DNA of 64,000 nt from Rathayibacter sp. VKM Ac-2804 (lineage in GTDB: Bacteria > Actinomycetota > Actinomycetes > Actinomycetales > Microbacteriaceae), in contig NZ_CP047420.1 in the NCBI RefSeq assembly GCF_009866655.1, forward strand, positions 620,001 through 684,000. Direction: 5' to 3'. The notes beneath the pieces are model-generated. The model saw only the letters and a program-made list of their open reading frames with translations, was not told the DNA's origin and searched no databases. Made by a program: the position numbers and the translations under genes. Shown piece by piece: positions 48,700-57,128 of this stretch (position 1 is its first letter; each line of letters begins with the position of its first letter).

Positions 48700-50472
48700 G
48701 TGCCGCACACCACCGACACCGCCGAGCGGTTCTCGCGCGAGACGCGCCTGTTCGAGGTCCTCCGCGACCCGCGCGGGCACGCGATCGTCGAGCGCCGCCT
48801 CCCCGGGCTGGTGCACTCCTCGATCCTGCACACCCTGCACGGCTATCCGATCGGCCTCGTCGTCGACACCGAGGAGTCGCTCGGCGAGGCGGAGCGCGAG
48901 GCGCTGCTCGCCGAGGTCGCCGCGATCCCGACGGAGGAGCCGGCGCCGGTCCGCGAGCAGGAGCGGTACGTCGAGCCCTCCGGCGACTACGAGACCGCGG
49001 ACGTCCCGCTCGCGTCGGCCGTCGTCTCCGCGCCCGCCACCGCCACCGTCTTCGGGCGCGTCGAGATCGAGCTGCGCGGCCCGTCGCACGGCAACCCGTT
49101 CGTCGACGTCGCGCTCTCGGCGATCGTCGACGGGCCGGGCGGCTCGGTGCGCGTGCCCGGCTTCTACGACGGCGACGGCGTGTACCGCCTGCGCTGGATG
49201 CCCGAGGCGACCGGCGAGTACGCCTGGACCACCTCGAGCAGCGCCCGCTCGCTCGACGGCGTCACCGGCTCCGTCTCGGTGACCGCGGCGCTCGAGGGGC
49301 GCCACGGCCCGGTGCGGGTGGCCGACACCTTCCACTTCGCGCACGCCGACGGCACCCGCCACCGCCCGCTGGGCACCACCTCCTACGCCTGGACGCACCA
49401 GGGCGACGAGCTGGAGGAGCGCACGCTCGCCGCGCTCGCCACCGCGCCGTTCACGAAGATGCGGATGTGCGTCTTCCCGAAGTCGTACCTCTTCAACGAG
49501 AACGAGCCCGAGCGCTACCCGTTCGAGGCCTCGCCGGCGACGGGGTTCGACTGGCAGCGCTTCGATCCGGAGTTCTGGGCGCACCTGGAGCAGCGGATCG
49601 AGCAGCTGGGCGAGCTCGGGATCGAGGCGGACCTCATCCTCTTCCACGCCTACGACCGCTGGGGCTTCTCGACGATGGACGCTGTCGCCGACGACCGCTA
49701 CGTGCGCTACGCCGTGGCGCGGCTCGCCTCGTTCGCGAACGTCTGGTGGTCGCTCGCGAACGAGTACGACCTGCTGTTCGAGAAGACCGAGGAGGACTGG
49801 GAGCGCTTCGCGAGCATCGTCGTCGAGGACGACCCGTCGCGGCACCTGCTCTCGATCCACAACTGCCGCGAGTTCTACGACCACTCCCGCCCGTGGATCA
49901 CGCACGCCAGCATCCAGCGGCAGGACGTCTACAAGACGGCCGAGATGACGACCGAGTGGCGCCGCTGGGGCAAGCCGGTCGTCATCGACGAGTGCGCCTA
50001 CGAGGGCGACATCGACCAGGGCTGGGGCAACATCACCGGCGAGGAGCTGGTGCGGCGGTTCTGGGAGGGCGCGCTGCGCGGCGGCTACGTCGGGCACGGC
50101 GAGACGTACGTGCACCCGGACGACGTGCTCTGGTGGTCGAAGGGCGGCGAGCTGCGCGGGACGAGTCCCGCGCGCATCGCCTTCCTGGAGTCGGTGCTGG
50201 CCGAGGGACCCGAGCGCGGGCTCGAGCCGATCCCGCTCGACTGGGACGTGCCGCGCGCCGGCGTCGAAGGCGAGTACTACCTCTACTACTTCGGCTTCGA
50301 CCGGCCGACCTACCGCCGCTTCCTGCTCGAGCCCGACGTCTCGTACACGGTCGATGTGCTCGACACCTGGGCCATGACGGTCGAGCGCCTGCCCGGCACC
50401 TACTCGGGCCGCTTCCGCATCGACCTGCCGGGCCGCGAGCACATCGCGGTGCGCCTGCAGCGCGCGCACTGA
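48700..50472 (+). CDS. Intracellular DUF5060/DUF4038/DUF5605 glycoside hydrolase
   Basis: GTG 48700, 2 nt after the permease stop; 590 residues with no signal peptide. An N-terminal helical part (about 1-85) precedes a DUF5060 beta-sandwich (about 100-205, VPGFYDGDGVYRLRWMPEATGEY). A GH-A-like TIM barrel follows (about 215-500) with RPLGTTSYAWTHQ, the acid candidate Glu355 (SLANEYD) and the nucleophile candidate Glu431 (IDECAYEG), then a DUF5605 C-terminal sandwich (about 505-590). Related barrels act on apiose, rhamnose or uronate oligosaccharides, but this subgroup has no activity that I know of. Final operon gene; it probably cleaves the imported sugar. Confidence 0.82.
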   Translation: MPHTTDTAERFSRETRLFEVLRDPRGHAIVERRLPGLVHSSILHTLHGYPIGLVVDTEESLGEAEREALLAEVAAIPTEEPAPVREQERYVEPSGDYETADVPLASAVVSAPATATVFGRVEIELRGPSHGNPFVDVALSAIVDGPGGSVRVPGFYDGDGVYRLRWMPEATGEYAWTTSSSARSLDGVTGSVSVTAALEGRHGPVRVADTFHFAHADGTRHRPLGTTSYAWTHQGDELEERTLAALATAPFTKMRMCVFPKSYLFNENEPERYPFEASPATGFDWQRFDPEFWAHLEQRIEQLGELGIEADLILFHAYDRWGFSTMDAVADDRYVRYAVARLASFANVWWSLANEYDLLFEKTEEDWERFASIVVEDDPSRHLLSIHNCREFYDHSRPWITHASIQRQDVYKTAEMTTEWRRWGKPVVIDECAYEGDIDQGWGNITGEELVRRFWEGALRGGYVGHGETYVHPDDVLWWSKGGELRGTSPARIAFLESVLAEGPERGLEPIPLDWDVPRAGVEGEYYLYYFGFDRPTYRRFLLEPDVSYTVDVLDTWAMTVERLPGTYSGRFRIDLPGREHIAVRLQRAH

Positions 50473-50480
50473 CGCCTCCC

Positions 50481-50642
50481 TGCTGATCGAGTAGCCCGCG
50501 GAGCGGGCGTATCGAGATCCACCCTGCTGACGACGGTGGGTCTCGATACGCCCCTGCGGGGCTACTCGACCAGCATGAAGCTGTCCGTCGCCGGTCACCG
50601 CATGCTGGTCGAGTGGCCGCCGCAGGCGGCTTATCGAGACCC
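50481..50642. repeat. Cluster of three REP-like elements
   Basis: Copy 1 direct (50481-50520, TGCTGATCGAGTAGCCCGCG...), copy 2 inverted (50538-50576, ending CGACCAGCAT), copy 3 direct (50602-50642, ATGCTGGTCGAGTGGCCGCC with centre CCGCAGGCGG). They fill the gap between the glycosidase and oxidoreductase genes. After them, TAGGCT (50680-50685) ends 7 nt before the ATG at 50693 and may be a -10 box for a leaderless start. Confidence 0.85.
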
Positions 50643-50692
50643 ACCCCACCTGTTTATCGAGGACTCGAATCAATTCGACTAGGCTCGACGGC

Positions 50693-51820
50693 ATGACCGA
50701 GAACACAGGCACCACCGAGACTCCGGGGGAGCTGCGCGTCGGCGTCGTCGGCCTCGGCTTCGCCGGCACCACCCACCTCGACGCCTTCCAGGCCCTCCCC
50801 GGCGCGCGCGTCGTCGCGCTCGCCGGCCAGGAGGCGGAGCGCCTGCGCGAGCTCGGCGCCAGCCGCGGCGTCCCCGACCTCTACGCCGACTGGGAGGACC
50901 TCGTCGCCCGCGACGACCTCGACGTCGTCTCCATCGGCGTGCCCAACCACCTGCACCACCCGATCGCCGTCGCCGCGCTCGCCTCCGGCAAGCACGTCTT
51001 CTGCGAGAAGCCGCTCGCCACGACCGCCGAGCTCGCCGCCGAGATGGTCGACGCGGCCCGCGCCAACGACCGCGTCCTCGAGATCGCCTACAACCACCGC
51101 CGCCGCGCCGACGTCGCCTACCTGCGCACTTACCTCGACGACGCCCCGCTCGGCGAGATCTACCACGCCCGCGCGAGCTGGCAGCGGCGCACCGGCATCC
51201 CCGGCATCGGCTCCTGGTTCACCAGCAAGGAGCTGGCGGGCGGCGGCCCGCTGATCGACCTCGGCTCGCACGTCCTCGACATCGCGCTGCACCTGCTCGG
51301 CGAGCCGCGGGTGACGAGCGTGTCCGCGGTCGCGTACGGCGAGATCGGCCGCTCCGGCCGCGGCGGGCGGCCGCACGGCGTCGCCGCCACCGGCACGCAC
51401 GCCTTCGAGGTCGAGGACTTCTCCAGCGCGCTGCTGCGCCTCGACAACGGCCGCAGCCTGCAGCTCGACGCCTCCTGGGCCAGCTACTCCAAGGTGCACG
51501 AGGACATCGAGGTCGAGCTGCTCGGCTCGGCCGGCGGTGCCCGCCTGCACGTCGCCGACTACGCGACGGAGGGGACGCTCACGTTCTACTCCGAGGTCGC
51601 CGGGGCCCCCACCACCTCGCGCCCCGACGTGCCGGTGCCCGCCGGGCACCACCGCTCGGTGATCGCGGAGTTCCTGGCCGCCATCGCCTCGGGTGCCGAC
51701 GCGCCCGCCGGCGGACCCCGCTACGCCGGCCACTACGGCGACTACGCGCTGCACCGCAGCCGGGTGGTCGACGCGATCTACCGCTCCGCCGCCGAGAAGA
51801 AGGAGGTGGCGGTCGCATGA
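50693..51820 (+). CDS. Gfo/Idh/MocA-family oxidoreductase
   Basis: 375 residues, no ribosome site (possibly leaderless). N-terminal Rossmann domain with VGVVGLGFAGTTHLDAF (about 16-32) and SIGVPNHLHHPIAVAALASGKHVFCEKPLA, where the EKP Lys is the family's catalytic residue. The C-terminal domain has GGGPLIDLGSHVLDIALHLLG with the conserved Asp and His. It uses NAD(P) to oxidise or reduce the sugar or inositol C-OH. It overlaps the ThuA gene by 4 bp; this pairing is typical of glycoside-processing operons (3-keto sugar chemistry). Confidence 0.92.
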   Translation: MTENTGTTETPGELRVGVVGLGFAGTTHLDAFQALPGARVVALAGQEAERLRELGASRGVPDLYADWEDLVARDDLDVVSIGVPNHLHHPIAVAALASGKHVFCEKPLATTAELAAEMVDAARANDRVLEIAYNHRRRADVAYLRTYLDDAPLGEIYHARASWQRRTGIPGIGSWFTSKELAGGGPLIDLGSHVLDIALHLLGEPRVTSVSAVAYGEIGRSGRGGRPHGVAATGTHAFEVEDFSSALLRLDNGRSLQLDASWASYSKVHEDIEVELLGSAGGARLHVADYATEGTLTFYSEVAGAPTTSRPDVPVPAGHHRSVIAEFLAAIASGADAPAGGPRYAGHYGDYALHRSRVVDAIYRSAAEKKEVAVA

Positions 51821-52557
51821 GCGCTCCCCTCGAGGTCCTGGTCTGGAACGAGTTCCGCCACGAGACGCGCGGCGACGAGACCGTGATGCGGCACTACCCC
51901 GACGGCATCCACCGGGTGATCGCGGACGGATTGTCCGAGTCGCTCGGCGACGCGGTCTCGGTGCGCACCGCGACCCTCCCCGAGCCCGAGCACGGGCTGA
52001 CCGAGGAGGCGCTCGCGAAGACCGACGTCCTGCTCTGGTGGGCGCACATCGCGCACCCGGAGGTGTCGGACGAGGTCGTGCAGCGGGTGCTGCGGCACGT
52101 GCAGGAGGGGATGGGCATCCTGATCCTGCACTCCGGGCACTACTCGAAGATCTTCCAGGCGCTGATGGGCACGACCTGCTCGCTGAAGTGGCGGAACGAC
52201 CACGACCGCGAGCTGGTCTGGACGATCGCGCCGACCCATCCGATCGCCGAGGGCGTGCCGAGCCCGATCGTCATCCCCGAGCAGGAGATGTACGGCGAGT
52301 ACTTCGACATCCCGGTGCCCGAGGAGACGGTCTTCCTCTCGACCTTCTCGGGCGGCGAGGTCTTCCGCTCCGGAGTGACCTACACCCGGGGCCTGGGCAA
52401 GGTGTTCTACTTCTCGCCCGGCGACCAGGACTACCCCGTCTACCACCACCCCGACATCAAGCGGGTGCTGGCTAACGCCGCGCAGTGGGCGCGCCCCAAG
52501 CGCGAGCGCACCCCGCTGACGGCCGACCACCACCCCCGAGGCTGGTTCGAGTCCTGA
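51817..52557 (+). CDS. ThuA-domain protein (trehalose-utilisation type)
   Basis: 246 residues, ATGA overlap with the Gfo/Idh/MocA gene. Class-I glutamine-amidotransferase-like fold of the ThuA family: VLVWNEFRHE (1st strand and helix), DVLLWWAHIAHPEVSDEVVQRVLRHVQEGMGILILHSGHYSK, CSLKWRNDHDRE, HPIAEGVP, YGEYFDIPVPEETVFLSTFSGGEVFRSG, YFSPGDQDYPVYHHPDIKRVLANA. The Cys of true amidotransferases is replaced by Ser/Gly in LHSGH, as usual for ThuA. Reported roles link it to 3-keto-disaccharide metabolism. Followed by the 61-bp inverted repeat. Confidence 0.9.
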   Translation: MSAPLEVLVWNEFRHETRGDETVMRHYPDGIHRVIADGLSESLGDAVSVRTATLPEPEHGLTEEALAKTDVLLWWAHIAHPEVSDEVVQRVLRHVQEGMGILILHSGHYSKIFQALMGTTCSLKWRNDHDRELVWTIAPTHPIAEGVPSPIVIPEQEMYGEYFDIPVPEETVFLSTFSGGEVFRSGVTYTRGLGKVFYFSPGDQDYPVYHHPDIKRVLANAAQWARPKRERTPLTADHHPRGWFES

Positions 52558-52564
52558 CCCCTCC

Positions 52565-52625
52565 CGCGAGATGCCACTTGTGCACGCCTTTCACGGCGTG
52601 TCGCGTGCACAAGTGGCATCTCGCG
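52565..52625. repeat. 61-bp inverted-repeat element, copy 2 (perfect arms)
   Basis: Arms 52565-52587 and 52603-52625 are perfect reverse complements over 23 nt; the 15-nt centre CTTTCACGGCGTGTC differs from copy 1 only at its first base. It sits between the ThuA stop (52557) and the convergent membrane-protein stop (52633), where it can terminate both transcripts. Confidence 0.9.
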
Positions 52626-52632
52626 GAGGCGA

Positions 52633-53532
52633 TCAGGCTCGGCGGGCGTGCCAGGCGCGGAGGGCGGCGACGCCGAGCGCGGCGACCACCAGGGCCGTCA
52701 CGGGGGTTCGGAGCGAGACGGCGGGGAGCATCAGCGCGCTGGTGAAGACGGCCTGCGCGTAGTCGAGCATCTCGAGCGGATGGCGGGCGAGCACCCGCGA
52801 GCCGGCGGCGGCCGAGACGGCGGTCACCAGCACCGGCCCGACCCAGAGCACGGCGAGGCTCACGATCCAGGCGATCACCCGGCCGGCGGAGAGGACCCCG
52901 CACCAGGCGAGGGCGAGACCGGCCAGGATCCCCGGCAGCCACTGCACCGCGTTCAGCAGCGCGACTCCGGCGGCCGAGCCGTCGCGGCTGAGCGGCGCCA
53001 CCACTCCGGTCAGCCACCCACCGGCGGCGACCGCAGCGAGCGAGATCGCGACGGCCGCCCCCGCCCTCGGCGCCCGGGCGATCACGAGCACGAGCAGCGC
53101 GCCGACCGCGATCGCACCGACGGTGCCGCCGACGATCGCCGCGAGGTAGAGGTCGGAGTCGCGGTCCTCCCGCAACCCGGCGGACACGGTCAGCGCCGAC
53201 TGCACCAGCGCGACGACCTGCACGCCGACCGCTCCGAGCGCCGCGCCGAGCGGGCCGACGCCGCGGCGCCGACCGACGCGGGCCGCGAGTCCCGCGAGGG
53301 CCGACCCGACCACGATCACCGAGACGATCAGCGTCAGGAAGTACTGGCTGAACGGCAGGAGCGCGAGCGGCATCTCCTCGGGCAGGACGTCGGTCGCCCA
53401 GAGGTTCTGCAGCGGCAGCCGCAGCCCGGTGAGCAGCCACGGCAGCAGTCCGAGCACGCCCGCTGCGACGCCGACCCCGAGACTCGGGAGCAGGCGCGGG
53501 CGAGGGTGGACGGGCGCTGCGGAGGAGGTCAC
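52633..53532 (-). CDS. Integral membrane protein, unknown
   Basis: GTG 53532 with GGAGGATGG upstream; 299 residues. About seven hydrophobic segments, among them LLPSLGVGVAAGVLGLLPWLL, YFLTLIVSVIVVGSALAGLAA, LGAALGAVGVQVVALVQSAL, VGGTVGAIAVGALLVLVIA, AAVAISLAAVAAGGWLTGVVAP and VIAWIVSLAVLWVGPVLVTAV. Two short loops contain ATDVLPEEMPLALLPFSQ and REDRDSDLY. No family recognised. Divergent from the kynureninase gene (105-bp gap). Confidence 0.8.
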   Translation of the reverse strand: MTSSAAPVHPRPRLLPSLGVGVAAGVLGLLPWLLTGLRLPLQNLWATDVLPEEMPLALLPFSQYFLTLIVSVIVVGSALAGLAARVGRRRGVGPLGAALGAVGVQVVALVQSALTVSAGLREDRDSDLYLAAIVGGTVGAIAVGALLVLVIARAPRAGAAVAISLAAVAAGGWLTGVVAPLSRDGSAAGVALLNAVQWLPGILAGLALAWCGVLSAGRVIAWIVSLAVLWVGPVLVTAVSAAAGSRVLARHPLEMLDYAQAVFTSALMLPAVSLRTPVTALVVAALGVAALRAWHARRA

Positions 53533-53637
53533 CCGACCATCCTCCCGCGAGTGCTGTCCCGCGGGGGCCCGCTCGTGCGACTGTGAGGAGTCCCCGCTCC
53601 ACCCCGCATCCACGCCCCACACGAGAGGAGGGCCGCC

Positions 53638-54903
53638 GTGGCCCTCGACCAGACCGTCCGCTCCTCCGCGGCCGAGCTCGACCGCCTCGACCCGCTCGCT
53701 GGCTACCGCTCGCGCTTCGTCGGCGCGGACGACCTGGCGCTGCCCGCCTACGTCGACGGCAACTCGCTCGGCCGTCCGCTGAAGGTCCTGACCGAGCGCT
53801 ACGCCGCGTTCGTCGAGCAGGAGTGGGGGAACCGCCTCATCCGCGGCTGGGACGACAGCTGGTTCCAGCTGCCGCTGACGCTCGGCGACCGCCTCGGCCG
53901 CTCCGTGCTGGGCGCCGCTCCCGGCCAGGTCGTCGTCGGCGACTCCACCACCGTCTCGCTCTACAAGCTGATCCGCACCGCGCTGACCGCCCGGCCCGGC
54001 CGCTCCGAGATCGTCATCGACCGCGGCAACTTCCCGACCGACCGCTTCGTGGTCGAGGGCATCGCCGCCGAGACCGGCGCCACGATCCGCTGGATCGAGA
54101 CCGAGTCCGGCAGCGGGGTCACGCCCGACGACGTCCGCGCGGTCGTCGGGGCCGACACGGCCGTGGTCGTGCTGAGCCAGGTCGCCTACCGCTCCGGCTA
54201 CGCCGCCGACGTCCCGGCGATCACCGCGATCGTGCACGAGCACGGCGCGCTGGTGCTCTGGGACGTCTGCCACTCCGTCGGCGTGCTGCCGATCGAGCTC
54301 GACGCCTGGGGCGTGGACCTGGCGACGGGCTGCACCTACAAGTACCTCAACGGCGGCCCGGGCGCCCCCGCCTTCCTCTACGTGCGCCGCGAGCTGATCG
54401 CCGGGGCTCAGCAGCCGATCCAGGGCTGGATGGGCGTCAAGGACTCGTTCCGGATGGGCGAGGACTACGACCCCGCCGACGGCATCCGCCGCTTCCTCAG
54501 CGGGACGCCGCCGATCGTCGGGATGCTCGCGATGCAGGCGATGCTCGACCTGATCGAGGAGGCCGGCCTGCCCGCGATCCACGCCAAGTCGATCGCGCTG
54601 ACCGCCTTCGCCGTCGAGCTGTTCGACGAGCACCTCGCCCCGCTCGGCGTCGAGCTGTCGACCACCCGCGAGCCCGCGCGCCGCGGCGGCCACATCACCG
54701 TCGACCACCCGGACTTCGCCGCGATGGTGCCCGTGCTCTGGAAGCGCGGGATCATCCCGGACTTCCGCACGCCCAGCGGCATCCGGCTCGGCCTCTCGCC
54801 GCTCTCCACCTCCTTCGCGGAGGTCGAGACCGTGGTCCTTGCGGTGCGCGACCTGCTCGTCGAGGGGGCGCGCGAGTCCCGAGAGGTCCACGGCGGAGCG
54901 TGA
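53638..54903 (+). CDS. kynU: Kynureninase
   Basis: 421 residues, GTG start (GAGAGGAGGG upstream). Fold-type I PLP enzyme: YVDGNSLGRPLKVL (phosphate loop region), QLPLTLGDRLGRSVLGAAPGQVVVGDSTTVSLYKL, SQVAYRSGYAADV, the aspartate in LVLWDVCHSVG and the PLP Lys235 in GCTYKYLNGGPGAPAF. It cleaves kynurenine to anthranilate and alanine. Coupled by GTGA overlap to a formamidase-like hydrolase, giving the last two steps of tryptophan-to-anthranilate catabolism. No tryptophan 2,3-dioxygenase gene is in the window. Confidence 0.93.
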   Translation: MALDQTVRSSAAELDRLDPLAGYRSRFVGADDLALPAYVDGNSLGRPLKVLTERYAAFVEQEWGNRLIRGWDDSWFQLPLTLGDRLGRSVLGAAPGQVVVGDSTTVSLYKLIRTALTARPGRSEIVIDRGNFPTDRFVVEGIAAETGATIRWIETESGSGVTPDDVRAVVGADTAVVVLSQVAYRSGYAADVPAITAIVHEHGALVLWDVCHSVGVLPIELDAWGVDLATGCTYKYLNGGPGAPAFLYVRRELIAGAQQPIQGWMGVKDSFRMGEDYDPADGIRRFLSGTPPIVGMLAMQAMLDLIEEAGLPAIHAKSIALTAFAVELFDEHLAPLGVELSTTREPARRGGHITVDHPDFAAMVPVLWKRGIIPDFRTPSGIRLGLSPLSTSFAEVETVVLAVRDLLVEGARESREVHGGA

Positions 54904-55634
54904 GCGGGGTCCTCGACCTCGTGGCGCGCGAGGCCGACCAGGTGCTCCGCTACGGCGAGGCACCGGAGCAGATCGCCGAGCACTACCGCGGCTCCGGTAA
55001 GGGCCTCGTGCTGGTCGTGCACGGCGGCTTCTGGCGCGCGCGCTGGGACCGGAGCCACGCGCGTCCGCTGGCCGCCGCGCTCGCCGACGCCGGCTGGTCG
55101 GTGCTGCTGCTCGAGTACCGGCGCGTCGGCGACGAGGGCGGCGGACGGCCGGGCACCTTCGACGACGTCCTCGCGGCGATCGCGGCGCTCCCGCCGCTGC
55201 TCCCCGCGGAGGAGCGCCCGCGCACGGTCCTGGTCGGCCACTCGGCCGGCGGCCACCTGGCGCTGTGGTCGCAGGCCGCACATCCCTCGCCGCACATCGA
55301 CGCCGTCGTCTCGCTCGCCGGAGTCGTCGACCTGCGCGCCGCCGCCGACGAGCGGCTGGGCGACGGTGCGGTCGCGGAGCTGCTGGGGCCGGACGGCCCG
55401 CTCGACGACCTCGACCCGGCGCGGCTCCCCGGCCCGCCGATGCCGACCGTGCTGCTGCACGGCGCCCTCGACGACGAGGTCCCGATCGCGCACAGCCGCC
55501 GCTACTGCGTCGCGCACCCGTCCGCGCGCCTCGTCGAGCTCCCGGACGCCGACCACTACGCCCCGATCGACCCGCGCACCCCCGCGTTCGCCGCCCTCCT
55601 GGCCGTCCTCTCAACAGTGCCCCTGCACAACTGA
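54900..55634 (+). CDS. Alpha/beta hydrolase, kynurenine formamidase-like
   Basis: GTG 54900 overlaps the kynureninase stop by 4 bp; 244 residues. Alpha/beta-hydrolase fold: oxyanion motif HGGFW (His41), nucleophile Ser115 in GHSAGG, acid in LHGALDDEVP and catalytic His in DADHY. HGGFW plus GHSAGG is the pattern of KynB-like eukaryotic-type formamidases, and the kynureninase neighbour supports that role. Specificity is inferred from context. Confidence 0.82.
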   Translation: MSGVLDLVAREADQVLRYGEAPEQIAEHYRGSGKGLVLVVHGGFWRARWDRSHARPLAAALADAGWSVLLLEYRRVGDEGGGRPGTFDDVLAAIAALPPLLPAEERPRTVLVGHSAGGHLALWSQAAHPSPHIDAVVSLAGVVDLRAAADERLGDGAVAELLGPDGPLDDLDPARLPGPPMPTVLLHGALDDEVPIAHSRRYCVAHPSARLVELPDADHYAPIDPRTPAFAALLAVLSTVPLHN

Positions 55635-55979
55635 GGCGGGATCTCCCGAATCGACCTGTTCTCCCGCCGATCGCGCTTCCTGGCCATGGTTGTGCACCCG
55701 TTCGCGGGTCGACCCTCTCGTCAGAGATCGGGCACGGAGGCGGCGGACATCGCTCGGTGTCTCGGCGAAAGGCAGGGCTCGGCCGTCAGGCGCGCAGTCA
55801 TGCTGGTCGAGTAGCCCCGCAGGGGCGTATCGAGACCCACCGTCCTCAGTGGGGCGGTCTGCAGACTCGTCCTGCCGGCGGTGGTGGATCTCGATACGCT
55901 CGCTTCGCGGGCCACTCGATCAGCATGGACGGGTCCGCGCAAAGGCGGTGAGCGATCCGCGAGGCGGCGGGGGCCGCCG
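55635..55979. other. Intergenic region with a REP-like inverted pair
   Basis: 345 bases without a gene, between the convergent hydrolase and CHAP genes. It holds a direct REP-like copy (55800-55838, ATGCTGGTCGAGTAGCCCCG to GAGACCC) and an inverted copy (55886-55926, GGATCTCGATACGCTCGCTT to ATCAGCAT). I see nothing else in 55635-55799. Confidence 0.75.
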
Positions 55980-56924
55980 CTACAGGGCCGGCGGATAGAG
56001 GAAGAGGGGGACCTGCGCCGTGGGGAAGGTGCGGGTGACGTAGCTGTGGCGGCCGCCATAGTTGTACTCCTCGAGGAGGACGGTGCCGTCGTCGTTGACC
56101 TGCTGCACGTAGGAGACGTGGTTGTAGGTCCACCAGGCGACGCAGCCGACGATCGGGACGGCGCTGGTGGCCCAGCCCTTTGCGGCCCAGTTGTCCGGCC
56201 ACTCCCAGGCGCTGCCGCCCAGCGGGGTGATGTTGCCCCAGGTGTACGTCCACGGCGCTGCGGTCGCGCCGGCGTCGCGGTTCAGGCGCCAGGCCACGAA
56301 GTCGACGCACTCGCGGTAGTAGTAGCCGAGCGGGGAGAGCCCGCCGCCGTTGTCGTCGATCGTCTCGTGCGGCCACGGGTAGTCGTCGCCGACGGCGCGG
56401 GTCTGCACGGTGCTGAAGCCGCCGCCGTTCGCGTTCTGCAGGACGGCCGCCTGGCGGCCGGCCTCGTCGAGCTGCGCCTGCGTCGGTGCGGCGAACGCGT
56501 CGCGGACGGCGGTCTGGCCGGCCGCCTCCGAGGAGACGGTGAGGTTCTGCAGGCCGACGCGATTCGCGGCGGTGCCGGCCGCCGTGGCCGCGGTGCTGCG
56601 GGCGCCGTACGCGGGGAGGGCCGCGGTGGCGAAGAGGCCGCCGACGATCGAGAACGTGGCGAAGCCGAGGGTGCGCCGGCTGAGCGAGCCGGTGCGGGCG
56701 GGCTGCGGGACCGCGGGAGTGCGCGGGGCGACGGGCGTGCGCGGGGTCGCGGGGGCGGCGGCGGTCCGGACCTCAGCGACGCGGGTCTCAGCGACGCGGG
56801 TCTCGACGACGCGGGCCTCGGCGGCCGCCTCGGCGGCGCGGGCCTCTCGGCGGGTGCGGTGCACCGGCGCGGAGGGAGAGGTGTCGTGACACTCCAGCGG
56901 ATCGGGAATGCCAGTGGTCGACAC
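55980..56924 (-). CDS. CHAP-domain amidase/peptidase with membrane anchor
   Basis: GTG 56924, 314 residues. A long charged N-tail contains repeats of the (V/A)xETRVAE kind and a Thr-Pro/Ala stretch up to about residue 80 (encoded by 15-bp near-repeats at 56771-56820), then a single hydrophobic segment (about 85-108) that anchors or exports it. The CHAP domain is about 195-314: Cys206 in YYYRECVDFVAWRLN and His269 in TYNHVSYV form the catalytic pair, and WTYTWGNITPLGGSAWEWPDNW is typical. CHAP enzymes cut peptidoglycan peptides and act in cell separation. Monocistronic. Confidence 0.85.
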   Translation of the reverse strand: MSTTGIPDPLECHDTSPSAPVHRTRREARAAEAAAEARVVETRVAETRVAEVRTAAAPATPRTPVAPRTPAVPQPARTGSLSRRTLGFATFSIVGGLFATAALPAYGARSTAATAAGTAANRVGLQNLTVSSEAAGQTAVRDAFAAPTQAQLDEAGRQAAVLQNANGGGFSTVQTRAVGDDYPWPHETIDDNGGGLSPLGYYYRECVDFVAWRLNRDAGATAAPWTYTWGNITPLGGSAWEWPDNWAAKGWATSAVPIVGCVAWWTYNHVSYVQQVNDDGTVLLEEYNYGGRHSYVTRTFPTAQVPLFLYPPAL

Positions 56925-57128
56925 GCGTGCACTCTCCTCGGGTGGGCGGACGGGGGGTGGTGCAGGGGGGCCTGCGGGGCGGTGCGGGGCGCCGGCAGGG
57001 CCCGGCGACTCGTCACTCTAGCCCGCCCCCGCCCGGTAACGGAATGATCACGGGCGAACTCGTCGCGCAGCATCGCCTCCCGGCCGGGCCCCGGTGGGAG
57101 GATGGAAGGACCAGGGAAGGAGCCGTCC

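Noticed and set aside
56925-57128. Fluoride riboswitch upstream of the crcB operon
   Set aside because: The conserved fluoride aptamer motifs were not found in the gap before the Usp gene, and the crcB genes have no leader of their own because they overlap the preceding genes.
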